64,000 bases of DNA from Prochlorococcus marinus str. MIT 1214. Lineage in GTDB: Bacteria; Cyanobacteriota; Cyanobacteriia; PCC-6307; Cyanobiaceae. Location: the NCBI RefSeq assembly GCF_027359355.1, contig NZ_CP114777.1, positions 1,612,001 through 1,676,000 on the forward strand, read 5' to 3'. The notes below the pieces were generated by a model. The model made no database searches. It saw only the letters and a program-made list of their open reading frames with translations, and was not told the origin of the DNA. The position numbers and the translations under genes were made by a program. Shown in pieces: positions 1-10,009 of this stretch. How positions within the stretch are numbered: the first letter of the stretch is position 1; every line of letters starts with the position of its first letter.

Positions 1-125
1 GGGGAATCGAGGCCGCTAACGATTCAATCCAGAAAGATAAAACCTGCGTATACCTCGGCGGGATTTATAGTGTCCATTAAACGATAAAGTTTAATAGATT
101 CAGACCTGCTGTCTTTGGTTGGGCG
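1..125 (-). promoter_or_regulatory. Ribosomal protein L10 leader (rplJ 5' UTR, partial)
   Basis: Read on the minus strand, this stretch between rplA and the expected rplJ (beyond the left edge) carries AGACAGCAGG, a purine-rich tract, CCCGCCGAGG and a further CGCAGG. This resembles the conserved blocks of the L10 leader that binds the L10/L7/L12 complex to control rplJ-rplL translation. No start codon for rplJ falls inside the window, so the leader may be truncated. The assignment rests on motif recall and gene order. Confidence 0.6.
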
Positions 126-171
126 CATGCCCTTGTGGCTATACCACTGAGCTAATTTACAACAACAAGGG

Positions 172-879
172 TCACTTTTCTTTTTGCAAGTCTTGTAATT
201 CGCTGATATCTACTTCTACTGATGGTCCCATGGTGGATGTAATAAAGAAGCTTCTCCAGAATTTTCCTTTTGCTCCACTTGGTTTATTTTTTTCTATGGT
301 TAATTGCAATGTCTTCAAATTTTCAAGGAGAGCATCTTCCGAAAAACTTGCTTTACCAAATCGAACATGCACTATTCCTGCTTTGTCTGCTCTAAATTCA
401 AGTTTTCCTGCTTTAAATTCTTTAATAGCTCCTGCTAAATCGGTTGTAACTGTTCCCGCTTTTGGATTAGGCATAAGTCCTCTAGGACCAAGGACTCTTC
501 CAAGTTTTGCGACCTTTGGCATCATATCTGGAGTCGAAATTAGGAGGTCGAAGTTCATCTCTCCTTTGTTTATTGAATCGACTAAATCTTCCTCTCCAGC
601 CAGATCAGCACCTGCTTTAGTTGCTTCAGAAACTTTTTCACCGCGTGTAACTACTGCTATGCGTACTTTCTGGCCTGTACCACTTGGTAAGGCAACTGTC
701 GTTCTTAGTTGCTGATCAGTATATTTGGGGTCAATGCCTAATCTTATGTGAGCTTCAATAGTCTCATCGAATTTTGCATTTGCATTCTCCTTGACTAGCT
801 TTATGGCTTCAATTGGAGAATATGAACGCTCTTCCACTTTGGAAAGTAACGTTGTCATTCTTTTAGAAAAATTTTTCAT
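172..879 (-). CDS. rplA: 50S ribosomal protein L1
   Basis: L1 forms the mobile stalk by the ribosomal E site and in many bacteria represses its own operon. The 235 residues match the usual length. The N-terminus MKNFSKRM and the block [14 protein letters not shown] in the middle are characteristic of L1. The gene follows rplK with about 68 bases between them and is the third gene of the nusG-rplK-rplA run. The ATG start has no clear Shine-Dalgarno sequence. A small hairpin lies 7 bases upstream of it, which may matter for autoregulation. Confidence 0.98.
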   Translation of the reverse strand: MKNFSKRMTTLLSKVEERSYSPIEAIKLVKENANAKFDETIEAHIRLGIDPKYTDQQLRTTVALPSGTGQKVRIAVVTRGEKVSEATKAGADLAGEEDLVDSINKGEMNFDLLISTPDMMPKVAKLGRVLGPRGLMPNPKAGTVTTDLAGAIKEFKAGKLEFRADKAGIVHVRFGKASFSEDALLENLKTLQLTIEKNKPSGAKGKFWRSFFITSTMGPSVEVDISELQDLQKEK

Positions 880-886
880 AATAATT

Positions 887-913
887 GGGGTCCATTCGAC
901 TTTTAGTCTCCCC
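887..913 (-). promoter_or_regulatory. Asymmetric hairpin just upstream of rplA
   Basis: On the minus strand GGGG (910-913) can pair with CCCC (887-890). Inside this sits a second stem, GACT/AGTC (898-901 with 905-908), separated from the outer stem by a one-sided loop of seven bases against one. The structure ends 7 bases before the rplA ATG and replaces a normal ribosome binding site. Two helices with an asymmetric loop is the general shape of L1 binding sites, so it is a candidate autoregulatory element. The function is inference. Confidence 0.35.
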
Positions 914-947
914 CTTTAAGAGAACGTTTGATAATTTTACGATTTAA

Positions 948-1373
948 TTAGTCCTTTATGGAAACTCCCATATTTTTAGCGGTTCCCTCAATAACTTTCA
1001 TCGCTGACTCGATGCTACTGCAATTGAGATCTGGAAGTTTTGTTTTAGCAATTTCTTCAAGTTGACTTTTACTAATCGAACCAGCAGTTCCTTTCGCTGA
1101 CTCTCCTGAACCTTTCGAAATACCTGCTGCTTTAGTTATCAAAACCGAAGCAGGAGGAGTTTTTGTTATGAAAGTAAAACTTCTATCTTCGAAAACTGAT
1201 ATTTCTACAGGGATAACAAAGCCAGCTTTGTCTTGGGTTCGCGAATTGTATTCCTTACAAAATGCCATTATGTTTACCCCATGTTGACCAAGCGCAGGGC
1301 CAACGGGAGGGGCTGGGTTTGCTTTGCCAGCCTGTAAGGCCAACTTGATCAGGGCTACTACTTTCTTTGCCAT
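948..1373 (-). CDS. rplK: 50S ribosomal protein L11
   Basis: L11 binds the GTPase-associated region of 23S rRNA. The 141 residues are full length. The N-terminal block [20 protein letters not shown] and the following [13 protein letters not shown] are the family signature (L11 N-terminal domain), and the C-terminal RNA-binding domain ends in [10 protein letters not shown]. It lies about 100 bases downstream of nusG. A short perfect hairpin ACCTGA/TCAGGT (1401-1418) occurs in its leader, without a following U-tract. Confidence 0.98.
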   Translation of the reverse strand: MAKKVVALIKLALQAGKANPAPPVGPALGQHGVNIMAFCKEYNSRTQDKAGFVIPVEISVFEDRSFTFITKTPPASVLITKAAGISKGSGESAKGTAGSISKSQLEEIAKTKLPDLNCSSIESAMKVIEGTAKNMGVSIKD

Positions 1374-1476
1374 CGGCTAAAAATTGAACTAAAGCGGAAC
1401 ACCTGAAACTAATCAGGTTAAATTATCTAATAAACTTAACTCCTAGACTGACCAGACAGCAAAAGGAAATTAAAAA

Positions 1477-2145
1477 TCAATTTTGTTTAGTTATTTGAGA
1501 AAATTCAAGCTCAACAGGAGTTTCTCTACCAAAAATAGATAAAAGAGCTTTTAGTTTGTTTCTTTCTCCTGAAACTTCAATTACTTCACCTTGGAAATCT
1601 TTAAAAGGACCAGAGGTCACAACAATCTGATCACCTTCTTCTACATCCAACTTAACGACAGTTTTCTTTTCAGCTGCACGTTTAAAAATCCTATTAACTT
1701 CTTGCCTGCTGAGAGGACGAGGTTTTATATGTCCGCGTGATTTACCCGTAGCTCTTCGGTCTTCTGCACCAACAAAATTAATTACATTTGGAGTACTTCT
1801 TACAGCCATCATTGTGTCTTCATCTAGCACCATACGAACTAATACATAGCCAGGGAAAACTTTTTCTTCTGTCGTCTGCCTGCTACCATCTTTTTTTAGC
1901 TTAACTGCAGGTGTTTGAGGAATCTCTATTTCTATGATTCTGTCACTAACACCAAGAGTTATAGATCTTTGTTCAAGTGTTGCTTTTACCTTCTTTTCGC
2001 AACTTGAGGCAACTTGAATAGCGTACCAACGAGCAATATTCGTTTTTATTGTCTGATTTGAAAAATGTGATTGATCATCCTCGATTGTTTCTGATGTATC
2101 AATTATTTTTGAATCTTTGTTAGGTGTGGTTTCAATCTCTGACAC
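1477..2145 (-). CDS. nusG: Transcription termination/antitermination protein NusG
   Basis: NusG binds RNA polymerase and influences pausing, Rho termination and coupling to translation. After an acidic, low-complexity N-terminal extension of about 36 residues, the NGN domain begins at ARWYAIQVASSCEKKVK. FPGYVLVRM follows, and the C-terminal KOW domain starts at EEGDQIVVTSGPFKDFQG. The total is 222 residues, somewhat longer than the E. coli protein because of the N-terminal extension. It sits between secE and rplK, the usual bacterial order. Confidence 0.97.
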   Translation of the reverse strand: MSEIETTPNKDSKIIDTSETIEDDQSHFSNQTIKTNIARWYAIQVASSCEKKVKATLEQRSITLGVSDRIIEIEIPQTPAVKLKKDGSRQTTEEKVFPGYVLVRMVLDEDTMMAVRSTPNVINFVGAEDRRATGKSRGHIKPRPLSRQEVNRIFKRAAEKKTVVKLDVEEGDQIVVTSGPFKDFQGEVIEVSGERNKLKALLSIFGRETPVELEFSQITKQN

Positions 2146-2187
2146 TGGAAAAAATTGTGAGTGGTTTAAGAATTTAGGTTCGTCAAC

Positions 2188-2430
2188 TCAGCGGAATATC
2201 TGAGTAGAAGCCCATCCGTAAAAACGGCTTACAGCAGCAATTGATACTGCTGATAAAGTTACCATTAAAATCACAGCAACAGATTCGCTGAACAGTTGTT
2301 GGCGTGAAGGCCAAACAACAAGTTTCATTTCATCAATTGTAGATGACAAAAAACTTTTTTTTAAAGCAGTCTTTTCCTGTGTTTTAGGAATTACTTTTTC
2401 TTGATCCTCTTTAGAGGTTGGACTTGTCAC
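2188..2430 (-). CDS. secE: Preprotein translocase subunit SecE
   Basis: SecE is the small membrane clamp of the SecYEG channel. The 80 residues have a hydrophilic N-terminus, the amphipathic stretch STIDEMKLVVWPSRQQLFSES with the conserved VVWPSR motif, and one transmembrane helix (VAVILMVTLSAVSIAAVSRFY). This is the single-span form usual in cyanobacteria and plastids. It lies directly upstream of nusG with a 42-base gap. Confidence 0.96.
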   Translation of the reverse strand: MTSPTSKEDQEKVIPKTQEKTALKKSFLSSTIDEMKLVVWPSRQQLFSESVAVILMVTLSAVSIAAVSRFYGWASTQIFR

Positions 2431-2502
2431 TTTGGGAAGATTAAAAGAAAGGTACTTTTAAAAAGAATGGCTATAAAACTAGAATAACTTATGTTTGATA
2501 GA

Positions 2503-5268
2503 TTAGTTATCTATTAAAAAAAGAAGTTTTTTAGAGTCATCATCACTAGTCTTAACCTTAATTGATCTGGCATCTGCAAAAGCCTCCTCTAAAATTTGTG
2601 TTGCCAGTGGGTTTTCTAATCTTCTTCGAATCACTCTTCTTAGTGGTCTGGCCCCATACTCAGGTTCATAGCCTTCATCAGCAAGAGTTTTAATGGTGTT
2701 TTCATCAACATAAAGATCTAACCCTTGGTGCTTGAGCAGCTTCCTTAGCTCTTCAAGTTGAAGTCGCACTATTTGTTCTAAACTTTCAGGCTTTAGTGGA
2801 CTAAATCGTATTACTTCATCAATGCGGTTCAAAAATTCTGGTCGAAAATGTTTTGCTAGAGCTTCGTTGATTTTTTGGTCTAATTCTTGCGCAAGAAAAT
2901 TTTTATTTGAATTTTCGCTTTGCACTTTAAGTGAATTATTTAAGATTGCTTTGCTAGCAAGATTGCTGGTCATAACAATAACTGTATTTCTAAAATCCAC
3001 TGTTCGACCTTGAGAATCGGTGAGTCTGCCATCATCTAACACTTGTAAGAGGATGTTAAAAACTTCTGGATGTGCTTTTTCTATCTCATCAAGAAGTAAA
3101 ACTGCATAAGGTCTTTTTCTAATTGCCTCTGTTAATTGCCCACCTTCTTCGTAGCCTACGTATCCAGGCGGTGCCCCTAAGAGTCTTGAAACAGCATTTC
3201 TCTCCATATATTCACTCATATCAAGTCTCAATAAAGCGTCCTCTTCATCAAATAAAGAACTTGCTAGTGACTTAGCAAGTTCAGTTTTTCCAACACCTGT
3301 AGGACCTAGAAAAAGAAAGGATCCTATAGGTCTTCTTATGTCCTGCATTCCTGCTCTTGCTCTACGAATTGCTGCTGAGACCGCTTGAACAGCATTTAAT
3401 TGACCGATGACTTTTTTTTCTAAGTCTTGTTCTAAATGCAAAAGTTTTTGTCTTTCACCTGACAAAACTTTGCTAACAGGAATTCCTGTCCATCTTGAGA
3501 CAACATCAGCTATATCTTCTGGGTCAACTTGGTCTGTTAGTAAGGAATTGGCATATTCATTATCTTCTTGAATAGAAGCTTCTATGTCTTTGATTCTTTC
3601 TTTGATTTGAAAAAGTTGTTGATATTTAAGTCTTTCTACTTCTTCAATATCATCAGAGATTTCAGCTTCTCTTATTAAATTTCTTAATTCTTCAGCTCTT
3701 ATCTTTAGATCTTGTAATTCAGCTGATGTATCAATTTGATCTTGCCATATTTGTTTAATCTGAGCTAGCTCATCGAGTAGCAATTCTTTCTGTTCTTCAA
3801 GATTATTTATAGTCTCTAATGTTGTCTCTTTGTTTGCATTTTGGATTGATGACTCTAAAAGATTGATCTGAGATTCTTTCTCTTCTATGATTTTCGGTTT
3901 TGATGAAGATTCGATTCTTACTTGGGCTGAAGCCTCGTCAATCAAGTCAATAGCTTTATCAGGTAGGCATCTATCACTTATATATCTATGAGATAAACGA
4001 TTTGCTGTAATTAGTGCTTCATCAGTGATGGTTACTCCGTGATGAGATTCATAATTTTCTTTAAGTCCTTTTAGGATTTCCAAACTTAAATCTAAGCTCG
4101 GCTCTTTAATTGATACTTGCTGAAATCGTCTATCAAGTGCTAGATCTTTTTCGATCGTACGTCTATAATTATCAGGAGTTGTTGCACCAATACAACGTAA
4201 GTCTCCACTGGCCAGTAATGGTTTTAATAGACTACCAGCATCAGTATTTGATCTATCTTTGCTTACAATTGAGTGTATTTCGTCTATAAATAGAATTACT
4301 CCTTTTTCCTTATCGCTGATTTCACTTAACAATGATCTAAATCGTTCTTCAAATTGCCCTCGGAATTTGGCTCCAGCTGTTAATGCACCGATATCAAGTG
4401 ATATTAGTCTTAAACCTTGAAGAGAATCAGGAAGTTCGTTAGCTATGATTTTTTGAGCTAATAATTCTGCCACTGCTGTCTTCCCAACACCTGGCGCACC
4501 AATTAGCACTGGATTATTTTTGCCTCTTCGAGATAAAACTTTTGTAATTGCTTTGATTTCCGACTCTCTGCCGATCACAGGGTCTAATTTCCCATTTTCA
4601 GCTTCGGCTGTAAGGTCTTTGCAGAATAAATCCAATGCACTTGGCGTTTCATTAAGTTTTAAGGGTTCTTGTTTTGATGTGATCGCTTCCTTAGTGATAG
4701 GACTAAGTAGCTCGGGGTTCGAATTTTTTGAAGTGTTTTTGGTAGGCAAGGAAGACCTTAGATTTTTTTTTGATCTATCTTCTTTTTGTTGAGTTGTAAT
4801 TCTTTTTGATTGTTTAAATGATGTAGGCGCTGGTAGTCGTCTCAATTCCGCTTCAAGAATTTCACTAGGGAGACCTGCTTGGTAAAAAAGATCTTCTCCT
4901 AAGCGCTTGTCTCTACCAATTGCGATAAGAACGTGAGATATCTCTATTTGGTTAGATCCCCATCGAGAGCGAAAATCATCAGCTGTTTCAAGAAGAATTT
5001 CTAAATCTTCTCCAATAAATAAGTCTGATTGGTTGTTTATTGGAATTTCAGCGATAAAGTTTTCTAAAATTTCATTTACTTCTTCATGATTTACAGGTAG
5101 GGAATTTGTATATTTCTGAAATTTTTTATTTCGAAAAAGAACTTGAATAAGATGCTCAACATCTAAATTCTGATGTCGCCACCTTCTGGCTGATTGTTCA
5201 GCTATGAGTAAAAGACTCCAAGCTTCATCGCTAAAAGAATCTGGTTCTGTAGTTAGACTTCCTTTCAT
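2503..5268 (-). CDS. clpB: ClpB-type AAA+ disaggregase (ClpB2-like)
   Basis: This is a Hsp100 chaperone of 921 residues. A Clp N-domain spans about residues 10-145. A lysine/serine-rich linker follows (about 146-205). The first AAA+ module has Walker A GAPGVGKT at 257-264 and Walker B ILFIDE near 325-330. A full ClpB-type coiled-coil middle domain lies at about 455-580. The second AAA+ module has GPTGVGKT at 655-662, and LLLDEIEKAHPEVFNILLQVLDDGRLTD follows it. The long middle domain points to ClpB, a disaggregase working with DnaK, rather than ClpC or ClpA. The long linker suggests the second, divergent cyanobacterial ClpB group. It is divergent from eno. Confidence 0.9.
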   Translation of the reverse strand: MKGSLTTEPDSFSDEAWSLLLIAEQSARRWRHQNLDVEHLIQVLFRNKKFQKYTNSLPVNHEEVNEILENFIAEIPINNQSDLFIGEDLEILLETADDFRSRWGSNQIEISHVLIAIGRDKRLGEDLFYQAGLPSEILEAELRRLPAPTSFKQSKRITTQQKEDRSKKNLRSSLPTKNTSKNSNPELLSPITKEAITSKQEPLKLNETPSALDLFCKDLTAEAENGKLDPVIGRESEIKAITKVLSRRGKNNPVLIGAPGVGKTAVAELLAQKIIANELPDSLQGLRLISLDIGALTAGAKFRGQFEERFRSLLSEISDKEKGVILFIDEIHSIVSKDRSNTDAGSLLKPLLASGDLRCIGATTPDNYRRTIEKDLALDRRFQQVSIKEPSLDLSLEILKGLKENYESHHGVTITDEALITANRLSHRYISDRCLPDKAIDLIDEASAQVRIESSSKPKIIEEKESQINLLESSIQNANKETTLETINNLEEQKELLLDELAQIKQIWQDQIDTSAELQDLKIRAEELRNLIREAEISDDIEEVERLKYQQLFQIKERIKDIEASIQEDNEYANSLLTDQVDPEDIADVVSRWTGIPVSKVLSGERQKLLHLEQDLEKKVIGQLNAVQAVSAAIRRARAGMQDIRRPIGSFLFLGPTGVGKTELAKSLASSLFDEEDALLRLDMSEYMERNAVSRLLGAPPGYVGYEEGGQLTEAIRKRPYAVLLLDEIEKAHPEVFNILLQVLDDGRLTDSQGRTVDFRNTVIVMTSNLASKAILNNSLKVQSENSNKNFLAQELDQKINEALAKHFRPEFLNRIDEVIRFSPLKPESLEQIVRLQLEELRKLLKHQGLDLYVDENTIKTLADEGYEPEYGARPLRRVIRRRLENPLATQILEEAFADARSIKVKTSDDDSKKLLFLIDN

Positions 5269-5392
5269 TTTCGATCAATTTTGATTCAAAGTGGTCATGT
5301 GCCTTCTGTATTTTGATTGAGACCTTTTTATCGATACGTGTATTTCTTGTTAAGACAAATTTGATTGATTAGGTCTTGGAAAGCAAGCTAGA

Positions 5393-5421
5393 TTGGCAAT
5401 TCAGGAACATATAGGAATAAT
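5393..5421 (+). promoter_or_regulatory. Putative sigma70-type promoter of eno
   Basis: TTGGCA (5393-5398) and AATAAT (5416-5421) are separated by 17 bases and each matches the sigma70 consensus at five of six positions. This would give a leader of roughly 28 bases before the GTG start of eno. It is a sequence match only. Confidence 0.4.
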
Positions 5422-5425
5422 GTAG

Positions 5426-6757
<1,332 letters not shown>

Positions 6758-6763
6758 TTCTCA

Positions 6764-8443
6764 CTATTTAAAGACTTTTCTTCCTTGAAAATCATCTATA
6801 CGACTTTCGTTTCTCATCTTAAATTTTAATTTAATCCAGCTTAGAGCTATTGGAAATCCAATAGTTATTGGTATGAGAAATAAAAAAGGTCTATTAGTTG
6901 AAGCTAATAAAGCAGATGATATTGCCAGTGAACCGAGAAGAACAGCATTCCCAAGTGATTGTTGAGCATTAATCATTCTTCTGAGTTGTCTGTCTGATTC
7001 ACCCATGCGAACTTGAAGTTGCAAGTCTCCTTGTTCCAGTCTTTCTAAATTTTCATCCAAACGTTTTGGCAACCCGACAGCTTTACTGCCTATTTCAGTA
7101 ACTTGTCTTCCTAATTCATTAAATAAGTCATTAGAGTCTGGATTCTTTGAAGTCATTAGAGGGAGAAGGAAGGGTTTTGCTATTGCTATTAAGTTAAATT
7201 CTGGATCTAAATATCTTCCAACTCCTTCAAAAGTTGATAATGCTCTAAAAACAAAAATCAACTCTATTGGTATTCTAAAGGGTTTTCCATAAGCAAGTTC
7301 AGATATATCCCCAGAAAGCTTTTCTATTATTTGAGAATCAAATGGAGGGGTAAGAGCTTCATTTAACATTATTCTAATTAATCTTCTAACTGGACCTATT
7401 TCAATATCTTTTTCTATTAACCCAGCGATTTGAAGTTCTTTGACTAGTCCGCTCACATCTTTAAGCGCTGCGGCTTTAATCATTGAATTGAGCCTGCCTC
7501 TAATACGCTCCGAGACAAAACCCATCATCCCGAAATCATAGTAAATAAGAGAACCACTCTTGGAAACAGCTAGATTGCCTGGATGAGGATCAGCATGAAA
7601 AAAACCGTAATTAACTAATTGTTTTAAATAACTCGTAGCCCCAATCTTTGCGATTAAAGAAGTATCAATATCATTACTTTTTAGTGATTTAATATCATTA
7701 ATCTTGATTCCTGGTAAATACTCCAAACATAAAAGTTTACTAGTGCTTAAATCCCAAAATACACTTGGGATTAAAACATCTGAGTCGTCAATAAATTGTT
7801 GTTTAAATCTTGCAGCATATTGAGCTTCAATTCTAAAATCTAGCTCTCTGAGTAATACTCTTTTAGATTCCTTTGCAATGCCTATCCAGTCATTACCTCG
7901 ACTTAGAGACTTTATTCTTTGAACTACTTTGGCAACTTGATTCATCACATCTAAGTCAAGCTTGAAAAACTTTTCTATATTTGGTCTTTGAACTTTAAAA
8001 ATAACTTTCTTGTCATTAATTAACCTAGCTATATGAACTTGGGCAAGCGATGCTGAGCCAATTGGAATCTCATCAATACTTATAATTTTTTTATATGAAT
8101 TTCCAAGTTCTTTTATTAATATTTTTTGAACTTTTTCAAATTCAAAAGCTGGAACTCTATCCTGTAGAGAGGTAAGCTCATTTACCCATGCAGATGGGAT
8201 AACATCTGCTCGTGCAGATAAAAGTTGACCTAATTTGATAAATGCTGACCCAAGCTTAACTAATTCTTTTGTAAGCCACTTTGCTCTTAAAGTATTTCTT
8301 TTATGTCTTCTTTTGTCTGTATATCCTTTTAAATAAGACCATTTTTTAGAATCAAACCATAAGTAGAAAAGTAAACCTAATAATATTGTCCAAATCCTAA
8401 GTGCTCTAACAAATCTTTGAAGTTGACTAGCTAGAAATATCAA
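6764..8443 (-). CDS. UbiB/ABC1/AarF-family atypical kinase
   Basis: This 559-residue ABC1/ADCK family protein belongs to the ancient protein-kinase-like family linked to quinone and lipid metabolism. Visible features are the KLGQ motif at residues 70-73, a glycine/serine form of the usual alanine-rich loop (PIGSASLAQVH, about 127-136), the ATP-binding lysine (VIFKVQRP, K150), HADPHPGN at 283-290, the YDFG metal site at 302-305, and two hydrophobic C-terminal segments near residues 500-545 that probably anchor it in a membrane. Cyanobacteria carry several paralogues, so I give no symbol. Its start overlaps the end of the preceding 106-residue gene by four bases. Confidence 0.9.
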   Translation of the reverse strand: MIFLASQLQRFVRALRIWTILLGLLFYLWFDSKKWSYLKGYTDKRRHKRNTLRAKWLTKELVKLGSAFIKLGQLLSARADVIPSAWVNELTSLQDRVPAFEFEKVQKILIKELGNSYKKIISIDEIPIGSASLAQVHIARLINDKKVIFKVQRPNIEKFFKLDLDVMNQVAKVVQRIKSLSRGNDWIGIAKESKRVLLRELDFRIEAQYAARFKQQFIDDSDVLIPSVFWDLSTSKLLCLEYLPGIKINDIKSLKSNDIDTSLIAKIGATSYLKQLVNYGFFHADPHPGNLAVSKSGSLIYYDFGMMGFVSERIRGRLNSMIKAAALKDVSGLVKELQIAGLIEKDIEIGPVRRLIRIMLNEALTPPFDSQIIEKLSGDISELAYGKPFRIPIELIFVFRALSTFEGVGRYLDPEFNLIAIAKPFLLPLMTSKNPDSNDLFNELGRQVTEIGSKAVGLPKRLDENLERLEQGDLQLQVRMGESDRQLRRMINAQQSLGNAVLLGSLAISSALLASTNRPFLFLIPITIGFPIALSWIKLKFKMRNESRIDDFQGRKVFK

Positions 8444-8760
8444 TTTTTCTCCTCAATATCTTTATTAATATCGATAACCTTTGATCTGAGATTATCGATT
8501 TGAATCTGAATGAAATCTTCTTTAATTAATTGCTCCTTAGCACTTTTCTCTTTTGATGCATTAGTCTTTTTTTCTAGACGTTCAGATTCTTGAATAACCT
8601 CTTCTTTAAATCTAGACCATTCGTTTTGGAGTTTTTGAGGTAATTCTTCAGCAATTTGATTGAATTCTTGGGCAGAATTGATCACTTTTTCAGTTATCCG
8701 AGCTGCTATTCGGTTCATGGCTGCTTTTAGCAGTATCTCTGAGTCGCTCAATGATTTCAT
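8440..8760 (-). CDS. Small charged helical protein coupled to the UbiB-family gene
   Basis: I do not recognise a named family. The 106 residues are almost entirely polar and predicted helical. The N-terminal half (SEILLKAAMNRIAARITEKV) is amphipathic, followed by long Glu/Lys-rich stretches that could form a coiled coil. There is no signal peptide or membrane segment. The ATGA-type overlap with the downstream kinase-like gene suggests translational coupling and a shared role. The codon bias looks normal for this genome. Confidence 0.75.
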   Translation of the reverse strand: MKSLSDSEILLKAAMNRIAARITEKVINSAQEFNQIAEELPQKLQNEWSRFKEEVIQESERLEKKTNASKEKSAKEQLIKEDFIQIQIDNLRSKVIDINKDIEEKN

Positions 8761-8915
8761 TAATCAGCTTTCACTTTAGAAGATCCAGGGTTTTTTGTGT
8801 CTTCAGATTGAAACTGGATATATGTAGATTTGCTCTTAATCCATTAAATCTATTTAGAAGATTGTTTGTTATCGCTCAACCTAGAATATTTTCATTAGAG
8901 TTGAAGAATACAAAC

Positions 8916-8940
8916 ATTTGATTTGATTTGATTTGATTTG
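8916..8940. repeat. Pentanucleotide tandem repeat (ATTTG)x5
   Basis: Five uninterrupted copies of ATTTG lie in the 270-base gap between the divergent 106-residue gene and the disulfide oxidoreductase gene, about 90 bases ahead of the latter. A perfect 5-mer array is a candidate slippage site in a streamlined genome. Confidence 0.95.
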
Positions 8941-9030
8941 GGTTAAAAGTCTAATCTATTAACCCAAGTGATCTCAAAACATCCTTTTCTCTTCTTGAAA
9001 GAGAGCAAAACCTAACCAAGAGATTTTCCA

Positions 9031-9987
9031 TTGGAAACCATTGAAACTGATGTTGTAATAGTTGGTGGTGGGCCTGCTGGTTGCAGTTGTGCGCTTTACA
9101 CTTCCCGAGCAGACTTAAGAACAGTAATTCTCGATAAGAATCCCGATGTAGGTGCGCTAGCAATAACACATCAAATTGCCAATTATCCAGGAGTTTCTAG
9201 TGAAATGAGTGGAGAGGCCCTGTTGAAATTGATGAGAGATCAAGCTACTCAGTATGGGGCTGATTATCGCAGAGCTCAAGTTTTTGGAATTGATGCTAGT
9301 GGTGACTGGAAAACTATTTTTACCCCAGAAGGGACTTTTAAAGCTAAGGCACTTGTTGTTGCGAGTGGCGCAATGGGAAGGCCAGCATCATTTAAGGGTG
9401 AGGCTGAATTCCTTGGTAGGGGAGTAAGTTATTGCGCTACTTGTGATGGAGCTTTTTATAGAGATCGTGAAGTCGCCGTTGTTGGTATTAACAAAGAAGC
9501 AATTGAAGAAGCAAATGTTCTTACAAAATTTGCTTCCAAAGTTCATTGGATAACATCGAATGATCCAAAATCAGATGATCATCATGCGCAAGATCTCTTA
9601 TTAAAACCAAATGTGAACCATTGGAGTAAGACTAGGTTAATGCAGATTGAAGGTAATGATTCAGGTGTAACAGGCATTAAGGTCAAGAACCGTTCAATTG
9701 ATACTCATCAAGACATAGCTCTTGAAGGCGTTTTTGTTTATATGAGCGGTTCAAAGCCTATTACCGACTTTCTTGGTGAACAGGTTGCTTTTAAGGAGGA
9801 TGGCGGAGTTTTGGTGGATGACTTTATGTCTACAACAGTCGAAGGGGTTTGGGCGATTGGAGACATCCGAAATACCCCATTTAAACAAGCTGTTGTTGCA
9901 GCATCGGATGGATGTATTGCCGCTATGGCAATAGATAGATATTTAAATAGTCGGAAATCAATTCGCGTCGATTGGGTTCATGCTTAA
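9031..9987 (+). CDS. Thioredoxin-reductase-like flavoprotein, probably diflavin-type (DDOR)
   Basis: The 318 residues have the low-molecular-weight thioredoxin reductase fold. The FAD motif GGGPAGCSCALYTSRA starts at about residue 12, the redox pair is CATC with C135 and C138, and a C-terminal FAD motif WAIGDIRN follows. Where NADPH thioredoxin reductases have GGGDSA and HRRxxxR, this protein reads GINKEA (152-157) and HWITSNDPK, so NADPH binding looks lost. That pattern fits the diflavin-linked disulfide oxidoreductase family described from Gloeobacter. The start is TTG. It is convergent with sbtB. The electron donor and partner are unknown. Confidence 0.85.
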   Translation: METIETDVVIVGGGPAGCSCALYTSRADLRTVILDKNPDVGALAITHQIANYPGVSSEMSGEALLKLMRDQATQYGADYRRAQVFGIDASGDWKTIFTPEGTFKAKALVVASGAMGRPASFKGEAEFLGRGVSYCATCDGAFYRDREVAVVGINKEAIEEANVLTKFASKVHWITSNDPKSDDHHAQDLLLKPNVNHWSKTRLMQIEGNDSGVTGIKVKNRSIDTHQDIALEGVFVYMSGSKPITDFLGEQVAFKEDGGVLVDDFMSTTVEGVWAIGDIRNTPFKQAVVAASDGCIAAMAIDRYLNSRKSIRVDWVHA

Positions 9988-10009
9988 TTCGTGCAATTGA
10001 TAAGTATTC

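Noticed and set aside
119-715. 198-codon frame opposite rplA
   Set aside because: It covers rplA on the other strand and is low-complexity; rplA is certain.
1401-1418. Hairpin ACCTGA/TCAGGT between nusG and rplK as a terminator
   Set aside because: No U-tract follows on the minus strand, and the gene order argues for read-through.
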